The position numbers were made by a program, and so were the translations under genes. Below, one piece after another: positions 35,747-43,835 of a DNA stretch of 58,104 bases. How positions within the stretch are numbered: position 1 is the first letter of the stretch; every line of letters begins with the position of its first letter. Origin of the DNA: Methanoregulaceae archaeon (lineage in GTDB: Archaea; Halobacteriota; Methanomicrobia; Methanomicrobiales; Methanospirillaceae); NCBI GenBank assembly GCA_021371995.1, contig JAJFVA010000040.1, forward strand, positions 1 through 58,104, read 5' to 3'. The notes below the pieces were generated by a model that saw only the letters and a program-made list of their open reading frames with translations, was not told where the DNA came from and searched no databases.

Positions 35747-36583
35747 ATGACAGATACCATAAATGATACCAGAATGAAAGCCCTTACAGGGCGTATCTCC
35801 GAATGCGGAGGCCTTCTGATTGCCTTCTCCGGAGGTGTTGACAGCGGTCTCCTTGCAGCATTGGCAAAGGAGATCCTGGGCGAAAATGTCCATGCTGTAT
35901 TTATCGACGGTCCCCTGGAGCCAAGATCGGCTGTCCGCGAGGCGCAGCAGATGGCGGGGGACCTTGACCTGTCGCTTGAAATCATCAGTGTCCCGTTTCC
36001 TGACGATACGGTCTGCAGCAATCTTCCTGACCGCTGTTATCATTGTAAAAAGTCCTGGTCGCAGGTTCTGAGAAGACGGGCAGCGGAACTCGGCCTCTCC
36101 TGCGTGGCTGACGGTGCCAATTTTTCTGATGAGTCCGAACACCGCCCCGGTATCCGTGCATCCACGGAAGAGGGAATCATTCACCCGTTTATCGAAGCAG
36201 GGATGACAAAGGCCGATATCAGATACATCGCACGGGAACGCGGTCTTCCGTTCTGGGACAAGCCATCGGCTGCCTGCCTCGCTTCCCGAATCCCGTACGG
36301 GGAAACGATAACGGATGAGAAACTCCGTATGGTTGAAGCGGCCGAAAACATTCTTCATAAAGAAGGCTTTTGTGGGATCCGTGTGCGTATTCATGGAGGA
36401 ATCGCGAGGATAGAAGTAACGGGAGGGGATATGCACCTGCTCATTGCAATGCGGGACCGGATTGTGCCCATCATGAAAGAGGCCGGTTTCTCCTACGTTA
36501 CCCTTGACCTCGAGGGATATCGCAGCGGGAGCATGGATGAAGCACTCTATTCGGGCAGGTCTTTTGAAAAGAAGGGATCCTGA
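35747..36583 (+). CDS. larE: LarE-family ATP-dependent sacrificial sulfur transferase
   Basis: A 278-residue PP-loop enzyme ([13 protein letters not shown]) of the LarE family. In lactate racemase maturation LarE adds sulfur to a pyridinium dinucleotide. Cys97 and Cys100 (CYHC) and Cys177 (ACLASR) form the three-cysteine set known from LarE forms that bind a [4Fe-4S] cluster and use external sulfide, rather than the one-cysteine sacrificial type. No larA, larB or larC is in the window. The gene shares its stop with the start of thiM (TGATG), so here it may serve another sulfur-transfer task. The ATG at 35747 is preferred; a later ATG at 35774 is possible. Confidence 0.88.
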   Translation: MTDTINDTRMKALTGRISECGGLLIAFSGGVDSGLLAALAKEILGENVHAVFIDGPLEPRSAVREAQQMAGDLDLSLEIISVPFPDDTVCSNLPDRCYHCKKSWSQVLRRRAAELGLSCVADGANFSDESEHRPGIRASTEEGIIHPFIEAGMTKADIRYIARERGLPFWDKPSAACLASRIPYGETITDEKLRMVEAAENILHKEGFCGIRVRIHGGIARIEVTGGDMHLLIAMRDRIVPIMKEAGFSYVTLDLEGYRSGSMDEALYSGRSFEKKGS

Positions 36584-37392
36584 TGGATAAAACCTCCTGT
36601 GCCGGGCTGTTCTCCCTTGTGCGGCAGAAGCGGCCCCTGGTGCACCATATCACCAATCTTGTCACCATCAATGACTGCGCAAACATCACTCTTTGTGCCG
36701 GTGCCTCTCCTGTGATGGCAGAGGCTCCTGAAGAGGCAGCGGAAATGGTCGCTGTTTCAGGTGCCCTCGTCCTCAATATCGGGACCCTCTCGTTGGTACA
36801 GGTCGAATCCATGATCCTTGCAGGTTCCCGGGCAAATGAACTCGGGATCCCGGTCATCCTCGACCCGGTGGGGGCCGGGGCAACCCGGATGCGGACGAAA
36901 GTGGTGTTCCACCTCCTCGAGGAACTTGATATCGCAATCCTCAAGGGAAATCCGGGTGAGATTGGGATTATTTCGGGGTTCGGCGGGACGGTACATGGCG
37001 TGGATTCGGGCGGGGTGAGCGGAGACCCGGTGAAGGCCGTTAGGGAATGTGCCCGGATAACCGGTGCCGTTGTCGCGATGACGGGGGAAATTGATATCGT
37101 TGCCGATGAACGGCGTGTCTTTCTTATCGGGAACGGGACCCCTATGCTGGGGGAACTTTCCGGGACTGGTTGCATGGCATCTTCTGTCACCGGTGCATTT
37201 GCCGCAGTCTCGGATGACCTGACCACTGCAGCGGTTGCCGCCCTTGCAGCTTTCGGGCTTGCAGGCGAACGGGCTGCGGCACGATGCTTCGGCCCATACT
37301 CGTTCCGGACAGCACTCTTCGATGGGATGTATACTCTTACCCCTGGAGATCTGGCAGCTGGGGCAAAGGTGAGAGTGCCGGATGGCGTATGA
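36583..37392 (+). CDS. thiM: Hydroxyethylthiazole kinase
   Basis: A 269-residue kinase that phosphorylates hydroxyethylthiazole for thiamine salvage. The family motifs [47 protein letters not shown] and [16 protein letters not shown] (anion hole and catalytic Cys region) are all intact. It is a trimer in the cytoplasm. It overlaps larE by one base and thiE by 11 bases, so the three form one operon. Confidence 0.96.
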   Translation: MDKTSCAGLFSLVRQKRPLVHHITNLVTINDCANITLCAGASPVMAEAPEEAAEMVAVSGALVLNIGTLSLVQVESMILAGSRANELGIPVILDPVGAGATRMRTKVVFHLLEELDIAILKGNPGEIGIISGFGGTVHGVDSGGVSGDPVKAVRECARITGAVVAMTGEIDIVADERRVFLIGNGTPMLGELSGTGCMASSVTGAFAAVSDDLTTAAVAALAAFGLAGERAAARCFGPYSFRTALFDGMYTLTPGDLAAGAKVRVPDGV

Positions 37393-38026
37393 CCTTTACG
37401 TCATCACCGACCGGGTGATAGCCCGCGGGCTGTCCCATGCCGAGATTGCCCGCCGTGTAATTGACGGGGGTGCCGATGTGATACAGCTTCGTGATAAAAG
37501 CCTCCCGTGCGGCGACCTCGTAGCAGCAGGATGCGAGATCCGGGAGATAACCCGGGAGGCAGGGGCGCTCTTTATCGTAAACGATCGTCTTGATATTGCC
37601 CTTGCATCAGGAGCAGATGGTGTCCACCTCGGGCAGGATGATCTTCCGGTCCGGCATGCGAAAAGGATCGCTCCGCCAGGTTTCATTATTGGTGTCTCGG
37701 TCGGATGCATTGCTGATGCGGTCGCTGCCGAATCTGCCGGGGCGGGGTATGTCGCGCTCAGCCCGACATTCCCAACTACTTCAAAGGAGGATGCCGGGCC
37801 ATGTCACGGGACTACGGTACTTCGTGGGATCTGTTCTTCGGTTTCCCTCCCCGTCATTGCAATCGGGGGGATATCACCCCGTAATGTGCCGGAGGTCATT
37901 GCGGCCGGTGCTGATGGGGTGGCTGTGATCTCATCGGTTGTCGGGCAGGAGGATATCACCGGGGCTGTACGGCAGATGAAAGCGATCATCAGGAATGCCA
38001 AAGCCGGAAACGATCATGCCGGATGA
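37382..38026 (+). CDS. thiE: Thiamine-phosphate synthase
   Basis: A 214-residue TIM-barrel enzyme joining hydroxymethylpyrimidine diphosphate with hydroxyethylthiazole phosphate. Motifs [32 protein letters not shown] and [23 protein letters not shown] are all present, with the phosphate-binding GGI loop. Length is normal. It overlaps the end of thiM, so it is translated with it. This is the usual archaeal salvage pair thiM-thiE. Confidence 0.96.
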   Translation: MAYDLYVITDRVIARGLSHAEIARRVIDGGADVIQLRDKSLPCGDLVAAGCEIREITREAGALFIVNDRLDIALASGADGVHLGQDDLPVRHAKRIAPPGFIIGVSVGCIADAVAAESAGAGYVALSPTFPTTSKEDAGPCHGTTVLRGICSSVSLPVIAIGGISPRNVPEVIAAGADGVAVISSVVGQEDITGAVRQMKAIIRNAKAGNDHAG

Positions 38027-38069
38027 AAAAGGTTTCCTGAAAACCCTGCTTTTTAAAAAAAATCCGGGC

Positions 38070-38981
38070 TTACCGGATTGCGAGCATTCGCTCGATTGCC
38101 AGTCGGGCACGGTCCGCGGTTCGTTCAGGGACGTGGATCCGCGGCTCCATCAGTTCAAGTGCCGAATATACATTCGGGAGATCCGTCTTTTTCATGTTGA
38201 TGCAGATTGCACGATTCGAGAGCGGGTAGCAGCGCTTTTCAGGACATTTCCGGGAGAGGCCATGGAGAATCCCGATCTCTGTCCCGATGATAAATTCTCC
38301 TGACGGGCTTGTGCATGCATGGCGGATCATACCTGATGTGGAAAAAACATGATCTGCACAATCGATGACCTCGGGACGGCATTCGGGGTGCACCAGCACT
38401 TCTGCAGAAGGATGGAGGGATCTCTCCCTCCGGACATCTTCCGGTGTGAACCGTTCATGAACGATACAATAACCTTCCCAGGGGAGGATCTCCTTTGTTG
38501 TGAACCGGGCGACGTAGCGGGCAAGGTTCCGGTCGGGCACAAGTATCACCTGCGTTTCATTAAGGGATTCAACGACCTTCACCGCGTTTGCCGAGGTGCA
38601 GCAGATATCGCTTACCGCTTTTACTTCCGCAGAAGTGTTTACGTATGCGACGACTGCAGCTTCGGGGTAGTGAGAGCGGAAGACTTCGAGTTCTCCGGCA
38701 GTCACCATCTCTGCCATCGGGCAGCAGGCATCCGCAGCCGGGAGGAGGACCGTTTTCTCCGGGGAAAGAATTGCAGCGGTCTCTGCCATGAAATCCACGC
38801 CACAAAAGACGATTGTTGCATTTTCAAGGGAAGTGGCAGCCCGTGCGAGCTCGAGGGAGTCCCCGACGATATCCGCAATCTCCTGCACTTCATCGGCCTG
38901 GTAATTGTGGGCGAGGATAACTGCATCCCGTTCCTCTTTGAGCGCGAGTATCTGCTCCCTTACTGCACCTTCTTCCACCAT
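38070..38981 (-). CDS. nadA: Quinolinate synthase A
   Basis: A 303-residue quinolinate synthase, condensing iminoaspartate with dihydroxyacetone phosphate in NAD synthesis. The three [4Fe-4S] cysteines are in CGVDFMAE, HPEC and KRCYPLS. Other motifs are AHNYQADEVQEIADIVGDS, YVNTSAEVKA and TEIGILHGL. ATG 38981 has a GGTGG ribosome site six bases upstream and gives the usual family start; the longer frame adds 33 codons without merit. nadB/aspartate dehydrogenase and nadC are not in the window. Confidence 0.96.
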   Translation of the reverse strand: MVEEGAVREQILALKEERDAVILAHNYQADEVQEIADIVGDSLELARAATSLENATIVFCGVDFMAETAAILSPEKTVLLPAADACCPMAEMVTAGELEVFRSHYPEAAVVAYVNTSAEVKAVSDICCTSANAVKVVESLNETQVILVPDRNLARYVARFTTKEILPWEGYCIVHERFTPEDVRRERSLHPSAEVLVHPECRPEVIDCADHVFSTSGMIRHACTSPSGEFIIGTEIGILHGLSRKCPEKRCYPLSNRAICINMKKTDLPNVYSALELMEPRIHVPERTADRARLAIERMLAIR

Positions 38982-39061
38982 AATTCCCACCGTATAGTAA
39001 AATCTGCAGGGTAAAAATACATGGCTCCATCCCTGCCGGGTATGGGAAACGCCGTTATAGT

Positions 39062-39075
39062 AATGAATATTCATT
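39062..39075. promoter_or_regulatory. Perfect 14-bp palindrome between nadA and fdhD
   Basis: The sequence AATGAATATTCATT is its own reverse complement. It is about 80 bases upstream of nadA and 150 before fdhD. It could be an operator for either divergent gene; the protein is unknown. Confidence 0.5.
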
Positions 39076-39098
39076 CCCAATCGTAATCAAGTGACAGC

Positions 39099-39221
39099 AT
39101 GTTCACAATCGTGAATCATCGGTTCCGGGCGTCCCCTGCCCGGAAAGGCCTTCACTACCCTGATCAGGACCTCCTGGAGAAATCCGACCTTCCCTCTTAT
39201 TACGTATTGAGACCGAAGTAA
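39099..39221 (+). CDS. Possible 40-residue ORF before fdhD
   Basis: A 40-codon frame from ATG 39099 to TAA 39219-39221, ending seven bases before fdhD. The product would be basic at the start and has the pattern HYPDQDLLEKSDLPSYY in its second half, which looks compatible with a coding sequence. No strong ribosome site is seen, and the dyad at 39102-39115 lies over the first codons. It may be a short leader or a coincidental frame. Confidence 0.3.
   Translation: MFTIVNHRFRASPARKGLHYPDQDLLEKSDLPSYYVLRPK
39102..39115. promoter_or_regulatory. Inverted repeat TTCAC-N4-GTGAA
   Basis: TTCAC (39102-39106) and GTGAA (39111-39115) form a 5-base dyad with a four-base spacer. It is a candidate operator in the nadA-fdhD interval, adjacent to the larger palindrome at 39062-39075. 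Confidence 0.4.
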
Positions 39222-39227
39222 AGATCG

Positions 39228-40007
39228 ATGTGGAAAACCCTGCCCTGTATCAGGGTCGACGGAGAGATTCGCGAAAAGACCACCCATGAAGTCATTGAGG
39301 AGCTGCCGGTAGCCCTGTTTATCAACGGGCGCCATGCAATGACTGCAATGATGAGCCCGGTGATGCTTGAGGATTTTGTCACAGGATATCTCTTCACCGA
39401 GCAGATTATCAGGGCTGCAGATGAAATCGAATCGATAAAGATCGAGAAGAACCGGATCAGCGTGATCACGAAAAATCTTTTCAGGGCTACCGGCCAGAAA
39501 AAGACCATCCTTTCAGGGTGCGGCGGGAGTACCTCCTCTATCGATCCGGAAAATCTCCCGAAGATCAAATCAGGATTCAGGATGCCCGTCGATCTCATTC
39601 GCATGCTGGTAAACGAGGTACTGACATCCGATCTCCATGTCAGAACCGGGGGCATTCACCTTGTCGGACTTGCCGGTGCAGACGGGCTGATAACCCGGTC
39701 GGAGGATATCGGCCGGCATAATGCCCTGGACCGGGTAATCGGGTACGGGTTGCGCACCGGCACCGATTTTTCACAGACCTGTGTCATCTCATCGGGGCGA
39801 ATCTCCTCCGAGATGGTCCGGAAATGCCTGGTTGCCAATATCCCTGTCATCATCTCACGGGGTGCCACGACAACCCTTGCGGTTGAGGTCGCTTTGAAAG
39901 GTGGCGTCTGCATCATCGGGTTTGCCCGGGGGTCCCGGATGCGGGTGTACACTCATGCCGGGCGGGTGGAAGGGCTCGGGGCTCTCGATCCTGAATCTGA
40001 AGCGTAA
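39228..40007 (+). CDS. fdhD: FdhD formate dehydrogenase accessory sulfurtransferase
   Basis: A 259-residue FdhD-like protein, which in bacteria carries sulfur from a cysteine desulfurase to the bis-MGD cofactor of formate dehydrogenase. Motifs are VALFINGRHAMTAMMSP, EDFVTGYLFTEQII, RTGGIHLVGL, EDIGRHNALDRVIG and SGRISSEMVRKC. The catalytic region reads SGCGGS, with a single Cys in place of the CxxC of the Escherichia coli protein. The downstream convergent gene encodes a desulfurase fusion, which fits a sulfur relay. In methanogens the target is likely the Mo/W formate or formylmethanofuran dehydrogenases. Confidence 0.93.
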   Translation: MWKTLPCIRVDGEIREKTTHEVIEELPVALFINGRHAMTAMMSPVMLEDFVTGYLFTEQIIRAADEIESIKIEKNRISVITKNLFRATGQKKTILSGCGGSTSSIDPENLPKIKSGFRMPVDLIRMLVNEVLTSDLHVRTGGIHLVGLAGADGLITRSEDIGRHNALDRVIGYGLRTGTDFSQTCVISSGRISSEMVRKCLVANIPVIISRGATTTLAVEVALKGGVCIIGFARGSRMRVYTHAGRVEGLGALDPESEA

Positions 40008-40110
40008 AGAAGGGGTAAAGGCCCCCGGGAATTCTACAAAATCGGCATCCTGCTAATTTTGTTTCCCTGGCAGGTTTCCGGGGATATCCTCTCTCCCCTG
40101 TAGCAGAGGT

Positions 40111-42744
40111 TCAGATTCCACGGCAGATTGCCCGTATCCCGGCGATAAGGAGATCGATCTCCTGTTCGGTGGTGTAGAGGGCAGAACTTGCCCTGACCGT
40201 ACCGTTGGCAAGCCCGAGATACTCCATCAGGGGCTGGCAGCAATGGTATCCTGATCTGACGAGGATATCGGCCTGATCATCCAGCTGCTGGGCAACCTCA
40301 TGGGGGTGCAGCCCCTCAACTGTGAAGGAAACCACCCCGATCCGGGCCTCGGGTCGTTTTGTAGCATATACCCTGACTTTTTCAATTCCCTCCAGCCCTT
40401 CAATCAGCCTGCCGGCCAGGTTTCCTTCATGCCGGTGGATGCGGTCCATTCCTATCGCCGTAAGGTATTCTGCCGCGACACCAAGCCCGATTCCTCCGGA
40501 AATATTCGGGGTCCCGGCTTCATAGGTTTCATACCCTCCGGCCGGAATATACCCGTCCGCGGTGACGGACTCGACCATTCCTCCGCCAAGCATCGATGGT
40601 TCGATTACCGGTTCCTTCATCCAGAGCACGCCGGTTCCGGTCGGCCCGAGCATCTTGTGCCCGGAGAAGCATAAGAAATCACAGTCCAGCTGCCGGACAT
40701 CCACCGGGAGGTGGGGGACGGACTGCGCCCCGTCCACAAGCAGGAGTGCCCCGTTCTTCCTGCACATCCGGGAAACCTCTCCGACCGGTGTGATCACTCC
40801 GAGCGCGTTTGAGGCATGGGTCAGCGTGACCAGGCGGACCGGTTTGGAGAATGCTGTCTCAAGGGCTTCAAGATCGAGCGAGTAATCCCTGTTGATCCCG
40901 ATAACTTCGAGATCCACACCCTGACTGGATAGCGCCCGCCAGGGAAGAAGGTTTGAATGGTGCTCAAGGATGGTGGTAACAACCCGGTCTCCAGGGTTCC
41001 ATGAAAGGCCGCTGGCGACCATGTTGATGGCCTCGGTCGTGTTTTTGGTAAATACCGTGGTCCCGTGGGTTCCGTTGATAAGTTTTGCCACCTTCTCGTG
41101 GGCATGCCAGTATCGCTGGGTGGCAATCCGGGTATACCGGTGCACCCCGCGTCCTACGTTGGCACGATAGCGGTGCTCGAATTCAACCATTGCCTCAACA
41201 ACAGGTTCCGGTGAAAAACCGGTTGCAGCATTGTCAAGGTACATGACATCCCCAAGAATAGGAAAGTCCTTCCTGATCTCCTCGACCGCCAGAAGGTCGC
41301 GGCCTGTCTCTTTTGTTTCCGGTACCATAGTGCTCTCTCTCGCGCTGTCGCCAGTTTTTCTCCGTCCGGGGCCGGTTTTAAGGGTGTAATCATCGTTCAG
41401 CAGAATGCCCCTGTTCCTGCAGAGTTCCCGCATTTTCGGGGGGAGAGCCCGCCACCGCCAGAGTCCCCAGCGGCGGTATTCATCAGGCAGCCCTTTTTTA
41501 TCGGCCCACCGGTCGAGGAAATCATCCCACCGCCGGGCATATTCCGGGTGCAGTCTTCTGAGTTCCTCGTACTCACTCTCAAGCATTGCCGGGCAGACCA
41601 TGCACCCGATCCGCTCGATCCCCTCCTCGTAAAGCGGATTGATGGGGGCATCCTGCCACCAGAGGTACAGAAATACCTCCAGTGCCCGCCAGCTTCGAAT
41701 CGGCGAGATGTTCAACTGCAGGGGGTTTGCCGGGTTCTGGCTGGTCTCATCGAGATCGGCCCGGTTCCATGACTCATACCAACGGTTCCCCTGCACCGTG
41801 ACGCAGGGGCCGGTGGTCTCAAGGTAGATCTTAAGGGGGTGAAGTTTTTGGAGCTTGCAGCACCAGCGGTGATCTTTTCCGGGCGGTCCCGCCTTCTCTG
41901 ATGCCTGCCAGAAGTCGGCCGCCTTTTTGATCATCTCCACTCCCTGGGACTCCACAAACTCCAGGGTCTCGGGAAACTCGATACCGGTGTCGATGAAAAA
42001 CGCCTTTGTTACCCCCGCTTTCCTTGCAAGGATAAGGGCTGCCATGCTGTCCTTTCCTCCTGAAAAGGAGACGTTGATGCAGGGGCGGTCATGCATATGT
42101 TGCCGTATGGTGCGGACCGCATTCCGCTCAAGGTTCTTCAGGTGGTAACGGTTCTGCCTGATGGCAACACTCCAGTCCGGATCAGGGGGTGCCCGGGGTG
42201 TCACGGGCATCACCTCCTTCACCCGGATGTATCCTTCCTTTACTACACCGGTCCCGAACCGTTTTTTATACGCGACAATGACGGTCCCGTCTTCCACTGT
42301 TGTTCTGAGGGGGAACCGTTTCCCCCCGATCCTTCCCGGATCTCCCCCGATAGTGGTATCAGTGCTGATATTGACGATGCCCCGGGTGGCATGCGGGATC
42401 AGGTACGGGAGGGCTTCCGGTGCGATATCCAGGCTGAACCTGCGGCTCACCGGGTCAAATGTCAGCCAGCCAAACCTGTCCCCGTGCATGATGACAAGGT
42501 CGGCCCGGTCGAGCCCCCCTGTCTTGTTCAGGAGGATAATTTCTGGCAGCGGGATGGGACCGAACCGTTCGTGCACGAGGCTTTTGATCAACTCCCTGTC
42601 TGCATCAAGCGCCGGGCGGACGTCATACGGTTGCAGGAGGGAGATGGCCCGCCCCTCTGCTCCGCACCCGCAGCTACGCCCGATAAGCGGGACATTGCAG
42701 TGATCACACCAGTACAGGGTTTTTTTGACCGCCGGTTCTCGCAT
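40111..42744 (-). CDS. PP-loop PAPS-reductase-like / cysteine desulfurase fusion
   Basis: An 877-residue two-enzyme protein. Residues 13-30 hold a zinc-ribbon-like CxxC...CGC cluster, residues about 90-185 a small beta domain that may be PUA-like, and residues about 205-420 a PAPS reductase-family PP-loop domain (SFSGGKDSMAA near 228-238, WCCK 297, CMVC 383-386). Residues 485-877 are a complete SufS-type class V desulfurase: EHHSN, DGAQSVPH, PLP lysine in SGHKMLG (about 697), catalytic Cys in SGYHCC (about 835). So it can make persulfide and hold an adenylating PP-loop site in one chain, as needed for thiolation of a tRNA or cofactor. ATG 42744 is preferred; GTG 42750 is two codons upstream. 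No frameshift joins the halves. Confidence 0.92.
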   Translation of the reverse strand: MREPAVKKTLYWCDHCNVPLIGRSCGCGAEGRAISLLQPYDVRPALDADRELIKSLVHERFGPIPLPEIILLNKTGGLDRADLVIMHGDRFGWLTFDPVSRRFSLDIAPEALPYLIPHATRGIVNISTDTTIGGDPGRIGGKRFPLRTTVEDGTVIVAYKKRFGTGVVKEGYIRVKEVMPVTPRAPPDPDWSVAIRQNRYHLKNLERNAVRTIRQHMHDRPCINVSFSGGKDSMAALILARKAGVTKAFFIDTGIEFPETLEFVESQGVEMIKKAADFWQASEKAGPPGKDHRWCCKLQKLHPLKIYLETTGPCVTVQGNRWYESWNRADLDETSQNPANPLQLNISPIRSWRALEVFLYLWWQDAPINPLYEEGIERIGCMVCPAMLESEYEELRRLHPEYARRWDDFLDRWADKKGLPDEYRRWGLWRWRALPPKMRELCRNRGILLNDDYTLKTGPGRRKTGDSARESTMVPETKETGRDLLAVEEIRKDFPILGDVMYLDNAATGFSPEPVVEAMVEFEHRYRANVGRGVHRYTRIATQRYWHAHEKVAKLINGTHGTTVFTKNTTEAINMVASGLSWNPGDRVVTTILEHHSNLLPWRALSSQGVDLEVIGINRDYSLDLEALETAFSKPVRLVTLTHASNALGVITPVGEVSRMCRKNGALLLVDGAQSVPHLPVDVRQLDCDFLCFSGHKMLGPTGTGVLWMKEPVIEPSMLGGGMVESVTADGYIPAGGYETYEAGTPNISGGIGLGVAAEYLTAIGMDRIHRHEGNLAGRLIEGLEGIEKVRVYATKRPEARIGVVSFTVEGLHPHEVAQQLDDQADILVRSGYHCCQPLMEYLGLANGTVRASSALYTTEQEIDLLIAGIRAICRGI

Positions 42745-42947
42745 TTCCACAGGATATTGTGCCGGGAGAAGACATAAGAGAAACTATTGCGGGCAGGTTC
42801 CAGCCCGGGGACCGGGGTTTTTGGAAATCTCTGGTGAGTGAGAGATGGCAGCCCGAACTGGTTCTTCCCCTGTGCCTGGAATCACGGCAGCAAAGATGAT
42901 ATGCCTGGACAACCCCAATGCTTTTTCCCCTGCAGGTGACAGTGAAT

Positions 42948-43547
42948 ATGACTCCCCCGATCTTTCTCACCCTCTATGTCTGCGGTTTCCTTTTTGCGGC
43001 ATCCATCCGTCTCTGGTATACCCAGGAGTACCGGAGAAAAATGAAAGAGATGAAATGGAAGCCGGCACTGGATACCTGGCTTGTGTATCTCCCGGCATTC
43101 GGATTTTTTATCATCCCGGCGCTATACATCCTCACTCCGTTCCTTGCTGCAGCCGATTACACTCTTCCTGAATGGGCCGGATGGGCAGGAGCCGTATTAT
43201 TTGCCGGGGCACTCCTCCTCCTCTGGAGGTCGCATGCTGATCTCGGGGCGAACTTCACCCCGGTTGCTGTCGTGCAGGAAGGCCAGCGGCTGGTCACCAC
43301 CGGGGTCTACCGTTATATTCGCCACCCGATGTATGCAGCCCATTTTCTCTGGGCATTTGCACAGCCGCTTCTGCTCTGGAACTGGATCGCCGGGTTTGCC
43401 CTGCTCATCACCTTCATCCCCCTGTATTATGTCCGGGTCCCTGTCGAAGAGGGGGTCCTCGCAGGCCGGTTCGGCGAAGAATACCGGGAGTATATGGAAC
43501 GGACAGGACGGATAGTTCCGAAGTTTGGCCAGGCTCACAATCGGTAA
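42948..43547 (+). CDS. Isoprenylcysteine methyltransferase-like membrane protein
   Basis: A 199-residue integral membrane methyltransferase of the ICMT/PEMT family. About five helices are seen; the conserved C-terminal catalytic segment is TTGVYRYIRHPMYAAHFLW followed by EEGVLAGRFGEEYREYMERTGRIVP, which binds S-adenosylmethionine and closes over a lipid-like substrate. The start at ATG 42948 has an AGGTGA ribosome site about 9 bases upstream; an ATG ten codons before lacks one. Archaeal substrates of this family are mostly unknown (phospholipids or prenylated groups). Confidence 0.85.
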   Translation: MTPPIFLTLYVCGFLFAASIRLWYTQEYRRKMKEMKWKPALDTWLVYLPAFGFFIIPALYILTPFLAAADYTLPEWAGWAGAVLFAGALLLLWRSHADLGANFTPVAVVQEGQRLVTTGVYRYIRHPMYAAHFLWAFAQPLLLWNWIAGFALLITFIPLYYVRVPVEEGVLAGRFGEEYREYMERTGRIVPKFGQAHNR

Positions 43548-43668
43548 ACATTGTTGTTTGTTGTGGGACCGGAATAAAGAATTACCTGATAAAGACAAGC
43601 TGGTGCTTTCGACTTGACTTCTGGCGGAAAAGTAATATCTTGCTATCAGTGCATAGTTATTAATTCAG

Positions 43669-43753
43669 GCGAGGGTATCTAAGCCAGGCCAAAAGAGCCG
43701 GACTTAAGATCCGGTCACGAAGGTGTTCATGGGTTCGAATCCCATCCCTCGCA
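43669..43753 (+). tRNA. tRNA-Leu (TAA anticodon)
   Basis: An 85-base tRNA gene. The acceptor stem pairs GCGAGGG (43669-43675) with CCCTCGC (43746-43752), with A73 as discriminator. The anticodon stem is CCGGA/TCCGG around the loop CTTAAGA, anticodon TAA at 43705-43707, reading UUA. The long variable arm (CAC-GAAG-GTG) is the class II feature of tRNA-Leu. The T arm is ATGGG-TTCGAAT-CCCAT. No CCA end is encoded and no intron is seen. A TATA-like AGTAATATCT stands about 30 bases upstream. Confidence 0.96.
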
Positions 43754-43835
43754 TCTTCTCCTCGAATCCGGTGCGCCGGAACATCGATAGGATTATCTGG
43801 GTTACAAAGCCTTAACCAGCAGGCTCCTTCCTCTC

